This document shows, one piece after another, positions 1-8,900 of a stretch of DNA of 64,000 nt. The stretch lies in the NCBI RefSeq assembly GCF_036417845.1, contig NC_089981.1, positions 20,356,001 to 20,420,000 of the forward strand, read 5' to 3'. Positions within the stretch are counted from its first letter, which is position 1. Each line of letters begins with the position of its first letter. The translations under genes were made by a program, and so were the position numbers. The notes under the pieces are model-generated. The model did no database searches, had not been told where the DNA came from, and was given only the letters and a program-made list of their open reading frames with translations. Origin of the DNA: Apteryx mantelli (lineage: Eukaryota; Chordata; Aves; Apterygiformes; Apterygidae).

Positions 1-389
1 CGAGCCTCACGCAGAGTTTTACCTGTCCACCTTCCAAGCCAGATCACAGGCTGACTAACCAGTGCCACAGGGCATCCAGAGGCCTGTAGCTGCCAGTATC
101 CCGCGACAGAATTCACGTGACACCAGCCAACACCAGGCACAGCTATTTCTATCAGCCTCCCAGGCCTTCTGGCACAGGGCCGGACTCTGCCGCGACCAAC
201 CTCACTGTACTCTGAACAAGGGCGGGCTGTGCCTGAACAACAGGCTTTGAAATCACCCCGAGTGACACCATCACCCCAAACAGTCAATTATAAAACCAAT
301 CCCAGATCTGTAACACCGGAGTGACCCATATAGTTTCCTTGCAGGGTTTTCTGTGACTTCTTTCTGCCTGCTTCACAGGGTAACCTCAC
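1..389. other. Beyond exon 4 of the INCENP-like gene; no confident exon
   Basis: This should be intron 4 and possibly later exons of the minus-strand gene. A donor-like GT stands at 22-21 (gacag|gtaaaa), but neither nearby acceptor (exon starts 54 or 50) restores the 34-base INCENP exon 5: one reading meets a stop and the other ends in the wrong phase. The rest of the paralogue must be sought left of the window. Confidence 0.5.
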
Positions 390-441
390 CTCATGCTGCT
401 GCTCACATCGTCTTCCACAAACACCTCCAGGGAGCTTTGAC
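390..441 (-). CDS. INCENP-like exon 4
   Basis: A 52-base exon, exactly the length of INCENP exon 4 (9677-9728). A strong acceptor (cttttctccctccccag) precedes it and AG|GTGAGG follows. The split codon over the 3/4 junction gives Cys (T|GT) in both genes. It reads CQSSLEVFVEDDVSSSMR against [17 protein letters not shown] in INCENP. Protein similarity is weak, so the call rests on length, phase, splice sites and order. Confidence 0.68.
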
Positions 442-3400
442 CTGGGGAGGGAGAAAAGCACACGCAACATTAACCAACTCGGGAATTTCAGTCCAAGGCT
501 TCCCAACAGCAGCAGCTTGCGTGCGGTAGAGCTCGGAACCCAGGTCTCCGTGCAGGCTCTCCTTCCAGGGAACGCGCTGATTGCTCATCCCAGCTTTCCG
601 CACCAGCCCTGCCACCCTCCCTCAGGTGTCACTGTCAAACTGCTGTAGGCTGCGAAGGCAAGAGCACTTGAAAAAGCACCTCCTCTGTCTGCAGCCTGCT
701 CCAGCTACACAAACACGCTCATGCCTGTGTCACACAGACATCATTTCAAAGTCAACTGACTTCAGCTTCTGCCTCCCTACACAGCTTTATGCAGAGGTTT
801 GGTGGATTTTGGCTGATTTCACCCCCCCCCCCCCATAACACCACTTAGCTGAAACTGTTATAACAAATGCCTACATGCAGTGTGACTCAAAGCTGACAAA
901 ACTAAATACCAAAGGCATTAGCGCTTTATTAGAAGCCAGTCTGTCTTCAGAAGCAATGATTTCAGACAGTTCAAACAGCAAAACCTCCCAAGGAGCGGCG
1001 AGGGCAGGCGATATGGATTTCTGCATCTTGCTCCCTCAGATGACCGTGCTGTTTGGTTCTCAGTCCCATTACTCTTCCACCTTCACCCAAAAAATGATTG
1101 CACCCTAACCAGGTGGAAGCCACGAGGCTTCTTGCTGAGGAGACCAGGAGCCAGTGATGTTAACACAGACAAGCAGCTCCACTGCTGCCTACTCCCCACA
1201 TCCGAGCTGAAAAGCTCATTTAGCCAAACGAAAATACTTAACAGCTGAAAGGAACTTACAGCTCACTCTGCTGGAGGCAGAGGACGATTCTCGAGCTGCT
1301 GCCTTCTTTGAAATGGCCCTGCTGATAGATCTCCGGATCATGCTCTCTCTTTTGCTGGCCAGTGAATATTTTTCTGCCAAGGAGGCCCTATGGCTTTTGC
1401 GGGGGCCACCCACAAAGCTTCGGCGTCCAGAGCAACGGCGTGATTTGGCTCTCGTTGCGGTCATTTTGCTGTCGGGGTCCTGGAAAAGCACTTTTTCTAG
1501 GCCTCGAGGAGACCGATCTCCTCGGTCGGTGGCAGGATCTCCGTTTCTAGCAGCCTCGGGAGTGGAGGTACTCACTCTTTTTTGGGGGGTCTCTTCCCCC
1601 TCCCTTGCTGTCTGGCCACCAGGGCCCACGCTGACAGAGGACACAACGGGCAGCTCAGTAACTCCAGTGCCCTCGGGCAATCGCTCCCCTGCGGCAGCCT
1701 TACAGGCCCCGTGTCCAGTATCGGCCCCGTGTCCCTTCCCTAACTCGACCTGAGGGCAGTCGTTAGAAGCCATTTTTGCCACTGGAACTTGCACTTCAGC
1801 TGGCCGTTTCCCAGTCAGCGCCACCGGCAGCGCTGGAAGCTCTGTTTTAACACCGGCCTGAGACCTTACCGCAGGGTCGGGTGCAGGCACCTCTTCCCCC
1901 AGACCGCTGGGGTTCTGGGGTTGCTCTTTGCTGCGGCGTCTTTGGGAGCCTGGCTTGGAAGACACCAGCTTGATACTGCTTCTCCTTCTGGACAACCTTA
2001 GATAGAAACAATAAAATTATCAAGTGATGCAGAAGTCTCCCACTCCCAAATGATTTTAGAGCAAAAAGCAGACAAATTTCAAAGTGAACCTACCGGCTTC
2101 CTCCCTCCACCACTCCCCCTCACAACTCCTCTTTTATCACTCGTTAAGTGCAGGAGCCCAACCTTGAGAGCTCCCAGATGTGCTCTGGCAGGTTTAGCTG
2201 GAGCAAGTTAGAAGTTACCGCTCCCCACAGCCCGCAAGATGTTTCTACTTGATGTTACCACTCTGTACCATAGGATGTAGAGTCTTGCTGCAGCCATGTC
2301 AGAGACTGAGACACCGAGAAAACATTCACAGCTCTCACGTGGAGTTTGCTAACAGCGTGGGAAACAGCGATGCCGCAATATATGTGGTATCTGACAGCCC
2401 AATCCAGAGAACGACAGCAAAAACGTACGTGTATAGATAGGATTAATAAGTTTAAGTTACCTTAATTTAAGAGGAAAAAATATCAGGCTCAGTAACTGTC
2501 TCTAGCTCTGTTGCTCGAGTTAATCCTGACCAACTATGTAGGAGTTTGGGGAACTCTGGCAATGAAATCCTGCTCTCCTGCACTACGTGACTTGTCAAGA
2601 GAGGGCAGAGCCATGCACTTGATCAGCTGGACAAATCCAAAAAACAAAGGACAATTTCAGCATAATTGAGAGAGAGAGCAAGCCTCCAATGCCAAACAAA
2701 CTTAGAGACAGCTATATAAAGGGTGGAGATCAGAGGAAAAAACACGATGGGAGAGCCGACAGGAAAGTGCACATGAGGTAGAAACGCGGCTAAGAAAACC
2801 CACTGTATCGTAACCTAGCTAAATTAACAAGGATTCACGGTCACTGATAGAAAACCACGAGCGAGCAGTGATTTGTCCTGCAACCAATATTCAAGCTGAT
2901 ACTCTCCGCCCTCAGTTCGGTTTTGGTCTCTTAAATTTCTCATTCTGACCTCTAGCAAAAAGAGGAGTGACTTAATTGGGAAATCTGAAATTAAAAACAC
3001 ATAAAGAAATGGATTTAAAAACAAACACACTGAGCAGAACAGAGCAAGGGAAACAACAGCGGTCTGACCCCGCAGGATACGGCGAAGTGCTGAACTTCAG
3101 TATGACCTTCCTGTTGGTGAGTGATCACCGTCCTTTGGGGCATTTTGTCCTATCAGGAGGAGATTTCTTACAAAACTCCTTTTAAAAAGAGGACAAACAC
3201 ATGGAAGATTTGTCTTCTTTCGGGGAGCAATCCAGCTGCTACATTCGACTTGGAAACTCACAGGATGTTTTAAGAGCTCTCCCCATTTAGATCTTCAACA
3301 TTTTCCTCTCCTGCCCTCCTTAACCACACACACGCATGAACTTCCCACGCTTCCTTACTATTCTTGCTCTTCTCTCCATCCTCCATGTCTTGTTTCTGAC

Positions 3401-4746
3401 AATCTTTCAGCTCCAACCCTTCCTGCCCAACTCCTGTGGGTTTTTCACCATGGTTATCAAAATCGAAGTGCCTTAACGCAAACAGTTCACTACTGCCTGT
3501 CAAATCAGTAGGGTTTGGTCACGTTACAGCTATCGTCCGTGTGTCTGCTCTCAGACCACAGCAGACATTTCTCTGAAGGGAAGGTTACCTTAACTACCTG
3601 ACCGCGAGATGAGCAGACGCAGAGCTAGCTACCACAAAGCAGGTCTTCTATATAACAAGTTTTAGCTTGCTTTCTAGTGACCGATACGATGGCGTGGACG
3701 TGGCATTTTTGTGCCTAACCAGTAACAAGTCCCATTCTCAGGTTCTCAGGCACCAATACAAGATTCAGGGTGCGAACACCAGGAGCAACCTCAGGCCAGA
3801 AGGTGTGCTGAAAAAAATCAAGTAAACAAACAAACGAACCAACCCCCCCCCCCAAACAAATAAAATAGAGACAAATATTTATTATTCTTTGTTTCTAACC
3901 ATAAAAAAAAAAAAACAGAAGCGAAGGAAACCAAGCAACTGTCTTCCAGACTTTCACAAGAAACACTGAGTTGACCTACTTTTGGACTAGACATGCCTTA
4001 TTAGGTATATTTATTAATTCAGGAAAATAAACTGGCTTTTGGGAGGGGGTGTGGAGAGTTACCATTCAATTTTGTTTCACCCTTAAATTAAAAATTTACT
4101 TTTTATTTCTTGTTTGCAGAAGGTTATGGCCATGCAGCAGAGGCAGAACATGAACCGACCCACCTACCTCCTCCTGGTCGGCTCCTTATTTTCATCTTTG
4201 AGAGAGGAGGACTGCCTTTTCTTGGGACGCCTCCTCTGTGATGGTGTTTTGGGCACTAACTCAGGCTCGGCCCCAAAGTTGCTGTCGGGCACACAAACGC
4301 AGAAAGACGATGATGGCCTTCCCCCTGCTCCCCCCCACCTGCCAACCACGCTACGCGCAAAGTAATGTTCACTTGATGAGGCCAGGTGGGTGAGAAACGA
4401 GTGAAGGAGGTGCAACAGCCACCAAGGTCCCAACAAGGTGCACGACACACAACCATGCTAAATCACTCGGAAACCAGCGCCGGCCCTCACATGAGGACCA
4501 GGCCACCAGCGTGCATGGATTAAGCTCACGGGGGCTGAGAGTGCTGACACCACAGAGCTTCCCAGGGGAGGAAGGGCAGCCTCCTCGGAGGGCGGCCGGC
4601 AGGGCCTACCTATCCAGCAGCCTCGCGCCCTGCTCCTCGACCTCCCGCAGCCACGCCAAGTGCTTGTGCTTGGCGTCGTGGAGGAACCGGGAGAGCCTCT
4701 GCCCGCACACCTCCAGCAGCCGCGTGGGACCGTCGGCCTCCGCCAT
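390..4746 (-). CDS. INCENP-like paralogue, 5' part (exons 1-4), runs off the left edge
   Basis: Coding exons on the minus strand are 4746-4610, 4281-4168, 1996-1260 and 441-390, all with GT-AG borders; together they give about 346 open codons. The start (MAEADGPTRLLEVC) aligns with the INCENP start ([10 protein letters not shown]...) encoded head to head at 5574. The segment matches the N-terminal INCENP region that forms a helical bundle with survivin and borealin and targets centromeres: FL and WLRE are kept in exon 1, and PELVPKTPSQR follows in exon 2. Exon 3 carries PQVEL (PxVxL type, 1755-1741) and [14 protein letters not shown]. Intron phases equal those of INCENP throughout. The coiled coil and IN-box, if present, lie left of position 1. 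No stop or frameshift is seen, so a functional paralogue is more likely than a pseudogene. Function is inferred from homology only; it could be a truncated regulator or a second passenger scaffold. Confidence 0.85.
1260..1996 (-). CDS. INCENP-like exon 3 (large exon)
   Basis: 737 bases with acceptor ctatctaag|G and donor GAGCT|GTAAGT; INCENP exon 3 has 782 bases and the same donor context (GAACT|GTAAGT). It opens with RLSRRRSSIKLVSSK ([22 protein letters not shown]). The middle is largely unalignable, but PQVEL at 1755-1741 takes the place of the INCENP PLVEI motif. The end carries the block [22 protein letters not shown], almost the same as in INCENP. The open frame of about 245 codons in a region of otherwise short frames supports coding. 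Confidence 0.88.
4168..4281 (-). CDS. INCENP-like exon 2
   Basis: 114 bases, exactly the length of INCENP exon 2. The acceptor is gcccgacag|C and the donor AG|GTAGGT. It encodes SNFGAEPELVPKTPSQRRR followed by a basic stretch and KDENKEPTRRR. The corresponding INCENP exon encodes [19 protein letters not shown] followed by [11 protein letters not shown]. The PELxPKTPSQ core is among the best conserved parts of vertebrate INCENP. Confidence 0.88.
4610..4746 (-). CDS. INCENP-like exon 1 (coding part)
   Basis: 137 coding bases ending in phase 2, like the 149-base INCENP exon 1. The ATG at 4746-4744 sits in a good context (ggccATGG). The frame stays open upstream to 5142, but that part is GC-rich, includes the poly-G tract and has no INCENP similarity, so I chose the ATG that aligns with the INCENP start. 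It encodes an amphipathic segment with RFL...KHLAWLREVEEQGARLLDR. INCENP has EFL...[18 protein letters not shown] at the same place. The donor reads AG|GTAGGC. Confidence 0.85.
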
Positions 4747-4821
4747 GGCCTGCCTGAGGCACAGCAGGGCCGAGAGGGGGGCTGGCACCCTGGGGGCAGC
4801 GGCCGGAGAAGGGCCGCTCCA

Positions 4822-4839
4822 CCCCCCCCCCCCCCCCCC
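4822..4839 (+). repeat. Poly-C run (18)
   Basis: Lies 76 bases upstream of the INCENP-like start codon, where it reads as poly-G on that gene's sense strand. Likely length-variable and prone to sequencing error. Confidence 0.9.
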
Positions 4840-5190
4840 AGGGCTGGGCGTGAGGGCAGGGCCAAGGCGCCTGGCCTCGAGACTAAGGAGGCCCGAGCCC
4901 CACGGCCTCACCCCAGCACCTCCCCGGCAGGGCCCCTCCCAGTGGGGCAAGCCCCTAGGACCTCCCCAGTGGGCCGCCCCCCTCTGCAATGGGGCTGCCC
5001 CCCTCCCCCAATGGCGGAGGCCCCCAGGGCACAACCGTCCCTCCCTGAGGTGACGCTGCCCCCACCGAGCCGCCCACACCATAGAGACGCCGCCCAGACG
5101 CAGCGCCCGCCTCACCCCCACAGCGCCCTCGCGCGCGCACACGCAGCCCTCCCCACCCCGCCCGCCACCCTGAGGTCGTCACGGCCGGCG

Positions 5191-5195
5191 CCAAT
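5191..5195 (+). promoter_or_regulatory. CCAAT box
   Basis: The motif gCCAATcag lies within the shared promoter and is a standard NF-Y site. It is about 445 bases upstream of the minus-strand start codon and 380 upstream of the INCENP start codon. Confidence 0.5.
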
Positions 5196-5228
5196 CAGAG
5201 CGCGCGCCCCCGCCCCGAGGCGCCTCTT

Positions 5229-5233
5229 ATTGG
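5229..5233 (-). promoter_or_regulatory. Inverted CCAAT box (ATTGG)
   Basis: The sequence cttATTGGcgg is a CCAAT box read on the minus strand, 34 bases from the first one. A closely spaced NF-Y pair is typical of G2/M and bidirectional promoters. It may serve the INCENP-like gene. Confidence 0.5.
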
Positions 5234-5394
5234 CGGTCGCCTCTGCCCATCACTCCCGCCTCCCTTTAAAACCACGCAGCCTAGCTGCTTTTCCTCCCTG
5301 ATCAGCCCCTGCCTTCTCAGCGGAGTCTTCCACAACCACAGACTCCGGCACCCAGAGGGGCCTAGATTTTGAGCGCTCTGGTGCCGCCCCCTGG

Positions 5395-5399
5395 CCAAT
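5395..5399 (+). promoter_or_regulatory. CCAAT box upstream of INCENP
   Basis: The sequence ctggCCAATggga lies 86 bases before the CHR-like TTTGAA. NF-Y sites placed upstream of a CHR are characteristic of G2/M genes controlled by MuvB complexes. Confidence 0.55.
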
Positions 5400-5480
5400 G
5401 GGAAGGGCGGGTTCGGGGCGGCGCGCAGGCGATAGGCCGGCGGGGTGGTGACGCCAGAGGGGCGGAGGGCGAGCGTTAGG

Positions 5481-5486
5481 TTTGAA
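5481..5486 (+). promoter_or_regulatory. CHR element (TTTGAA), INCENP promoter
   Basis: TTTGAA matches the cell-cycle genes homology region bound by the LIN54 subunit of DREAM/MuvB. It lies 93 bases before the INCENP ATG and is the only copy I saw, on either strand, between the two start codons. This fits late cell-cycle expression of INCENP. Confidence 0.5.
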
Positions 5487-5573
5487 TTCCAGGCGCGCGG
5501 CGCGGCAGGAAGGCGGGGCTGGGCCGCGCGGGCGGGCGGGCGGTTGGGGCCGGGGCGGCCGAGGCGAGCAGCC

Positions 5574-5960
5574 ATGGCCGAGGCGATGGCGACGGCGACG
5601 GGCCCGGCGCAGCTGCCGGCGTTGTGTAACTGGCGGCTGGCGGAGTTCCTGCGGCAAGTGGACGACACCGACCTGGTGTGGCTGCGCGAGATCCGCGAGG
5701 AGGCGGCCAGGATGTTCAGCAGGTATCTTCCCCCCCCCCCCCCCCCCCGCCGCCGCCTTTCCTCACGCACCGGACCGTTAGGCGCCGTTAACGGCCTCTC
5801 CCCGCGCTCACCCTCGTCTCTCTTCCCCCCTTCCCCCGCCGCGCAGCCACTACAGCGACGAGCCGGAGCTGATGCCCAAGACGCCGTCGCAGCGGAACCG
5901 GCAGAGGAAGAAGCGCCTGTCCGCCCTGCAGGACGAGACCCAGGAGCCGGGCAGGAAGAG
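5574..5960 (+). other. INCENP: INCENP N-terminal centromere-targeting region (exons 1-2)
   Basis: Exons 5574-5722 and 5847-5960 encode about the first 88 residues. They include the helix that packs against survivin and borealin ([17 protein letters not shown]), then [10 protein letters not shown] and a basic stretch. The ATG follows GC-rich 5' UTR in good context (gccATGG). Intron 1 is only 124 bases and begins, right after the donor AG|GTATCTT, with a run of 19 C. Confidence 0.9.
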
Positions 5961-8900
5961 GTAGGCCCGGCGCCTCCCGCCCCCCCGCGCTCAGCGAGCG
6001 CCCCCGGCGTCGTCCCCTCGCTCCCCGGGGCCCTCACGGCAGGAAGGGCCCCCGCCTCCAACGGGGTGGCCTTCCTCCCCCCCCTTTCCTCACTCGCGGA
6101 AAGCTGGGGCTGGAGGCAAGGAGCTGGGGAGCAAGAGCGAAGTTAATGCTGCTTGGGGTCCAGAAAGCTGTAACCGAAAAGCAGCTGTTTGAGAAGGGTG
6201 AATTGGTTAAAGGTATAATACAAAGCTTTCTTTCGAAGGAAGCCTAAAGATGGGAGTAAGCTTCTGAAAACCTGGAAGAACTTGCTTGAGAAATGCAGGT
6301 TGCACAGAGGACAGCCTTCTCCCCACGATCTTTCCTCTAATGCTTGTTCTTTTGTACTATTAAAGGTTCAACTATGTGTTCCGTTCCAGAGCTCTTATTA
6401 ACCTAGTGGTCTAAACGTGTCATAACATCAAGGTTCTCTGTTGAAAATGCACTGTGTAAATATCCTGGCTTTTGTCACTCAGTTTCTTTTTTATGTCTGC
6501 ATTTCTTTTTTTTCTGGCTCTCTCTTCTTCCCTAAAATGGCTGTGTTATTTTAGTTACTTTCTGTGTATATTGAACTCTTCTATGGGCTCTTCTGCATCA
6601 TTTAGCTTTGTTGTCCTGCACGTTCCAGTTTACCTAAGGAAGTGCTTCAAGCCCTGTGCTGTTTCCAGCACGTGCTTTACAGAACACTAGTAAATTGCTG
6701 TACGGAGACCTCACAAATAGAGATGTAGACAAGCTGTTTTTACTTGCTATGTTGGCCATCAGAAAACAGCTGTCTCCAATCTGCAAATGAATAGGTACAG
6801 AGCTGTGTTGTTAGGAATTTGGGTCTATTCCTGAATCCAGTTCCAGTCTAACACACTGTTTCTATTGTTAGATTATCTAGACGGCGGAAAAGCAGTATCA
6901 AACCAGTATCCTCCAAGCGATATTCTCAAAGACTCCAAAATAAAGAAAACTTGGAACTAGTCAAGGTTGTGGCTGAAGAAGTCTCCTCATCTGGGACGAG
7001 ATCCCAGATCACAACACCTGCTAAGTGCTCAGAAGTCCCTACTGAGAAGCCTTCTGTCCAGTCAGTAGAAGGGAAGATTCCTTTAGTAGAAATTAGTGTC
7101 AATGATCGCGTCAGCGCTGAGTTACACCTGCAGAAGAGCGCGTCTACACCAGCAGAGAAGGTCTCCACAACTATCCTCCTGAGCCCAAATGATGCTTCTC
7201 CAAAGGAAAGCAGTGCTGCAGAATTGCAGCCTGTGCTTGCAGCCTCTATGCTGGTGGTTCCTCATACCCCTGAGGCAAAAGACACAGGAGAAAGGGGTGT
7301 ATCTAAGTTGAAGATAGCAAATGCAGCTGATACTACAGTCACTGTAAATGAAGAGCCTAGGGCGGAGGAGGTAGATGTCTCTGCTCGGGTACCAGAGCAT
7401 AACGAGGCGTCCGAAAAGGAGCTTCCCCAGCGCATAAGGGATAACCCAGGGACTCCTACAGGCTCTAGACTGAGCCGTCGCTCCGTGCGCAGGAGTCTGA
7501 TGGGTAGACCTTCCACGATTCGCAGGACCTCCTTGGCAGAGAAATACTCACTAGCCAGCAAAAGGGAAAGCATCATCCGGAAATCTGTCAGCAGGACAAT
7601 GGTCAAGAGGAAGGCAGCTCGGAAGTCATCCGTGTCCTCCAGTCGCGTGAACTGTAAGTTTGAATGTTACCAGAAAAGTTTGCTTTGCACCATTCCTGCT
7701 TGCTTTGTTGCTCTGCTGCTTTCTACTGCTGAAGAAAAGCTATGTTAGGGAGCTAGTTCTTCCACCTGGGTGCAGCAGATGATCTTTCTAGGTTAGACAA
7801 ACATTCAGATCAATGTGAGTGTTCAAAGTGGCTTTCTAGAAACCTACCTGACAGAGAAACCTTTGACATATTAACTGTGCCAGCTAATAACTTGTGGCCT
7901 GCAAATTCAGCCTTGTGTATCATGTGGGAGAACGGTCTTAATGTCTTCTAAGTTTCTGTGGTGGCTGCTTGCAAAATTAAGAGGAAGCTAGTGGATGGGG
8001 CTCTTAAGCGGCTCCTAGCAGCAACCGCTTCTTAAGAGGGGGCTCTCACAAAAGCTTGTGTGTTTTCTGGGAAACAAGGTAGCTACTTTTTGAATCCACT
8101 GCTCTTTAAACAGAATCTGGCTGGTAGCTCTAGAGCCCCTGTTTTGAGAAGGAAATTCTGAGGCTGAGCTCTGTAAATCTATTACAAAAGTTTGGAAGAC
8201 CATTTTAAGTTGCAGTAGAGACAGATTTCTGTGAAGAACATAAACTGATTTAAATGTTCTGATTCAACTGATTTAAATGATTTAAATGTTCTTGCTACTG
8301 GAATGCAATTATGGGATTTACTGCAGGAAAACAAAGTGATGGATGTCACCTCTTTTGAGCTGAGCAACAGGCAAAAAATAAGTGGCTGTTAAATGGTGAA
8401 CGAATAAATGACTCCTGAAATGCAGATGATGCAAGATAGGCTCTTCTGTGCAGTTCAGGGTGTCGGAAGTTCAGGAGAGATTGGCTCTTTTGCACAGCAT
8501 ACTTGGTTCGAAGGATAGTACAGCTGAAAGAATGTTACTGTAATGTTTTAATCTACAGTGTTCTCGCTGTGTGGGATTTGTGCTGTGTAAAACTGAAGTT
8601 TCTTGAAGCGTTATCCTTGTACAGCAAAAACGGGATATATTTGGACAAACACTTTATTTTCTTCATACCAACTCAACTGTTCTATCTGAATGTTTTTCCA
8701 GAACCATAATACCACACTCCCTATAGCTTTTTCTGTGTCGCTAACAGGGTAATGCAGAGCTCCGTGTAAGCTTCTGACTCTGCTCTGAGGGCTCCCAAAG
8801 GAAAAATGAAACTGTAGGGACAGTGTTCTCAGCTGTAATTTTGATGACGAGGCACTGAAGTTGTTCTATCTGCATGGTCTAAATAAGTTTTCATGATCAG

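Larger units (their letters stand above)
4550..6100. promoter_or_regulatory. Bidirectional CpG-island promoter between the two INCENP genes
   Basis: A strongly GC- and CpG-rich block covers exon 1 of both divergent genes; the start codons at 4746 (minus) and 5574 (plus) are 827 bases apart. It contains CCAAT boxes in both orientations (5191-5195, 5229-5233, 5395-5399), a CHR-like TTTGAA at 5481-5486, and GC boxes such as gggcggg. No clear TATA box precedes INCENP. The architecture suits a co-transcribed, cell-cycle-regulated pair, but start sites are inferred. Confidence 0.8.

Noticed and set aside
23-54. Possible INCENP-like exon 5 on the minus strand before the gtaaaa donor
   Set aside because: A 32-base exon ends in the wrong phase, and the 28-base alternative (from 50) reads into a TGA; neither resembles the INCENP exon 5 peptide.
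1313-1753. 146-codon plus-strand frame
   Set aside because: Antisense shadow of exon 3 of the INCENP-like gene, which has homology and conserved splice sites.
4606-5142. Upstream extension of the INCENP-like exon 1 frame
   Set aside because: The part before the ATG at 4746 is low-complexity, includes the poly-G tract, and has no INCENP similarity; the INCENP start aligns with 4746.
5195-6061. 288-codon minus-strand frame across the CpG island
   Set aside because: It is antisense to INCENP exons 1 and 2 and owes its length to high GC content with few stop codons.
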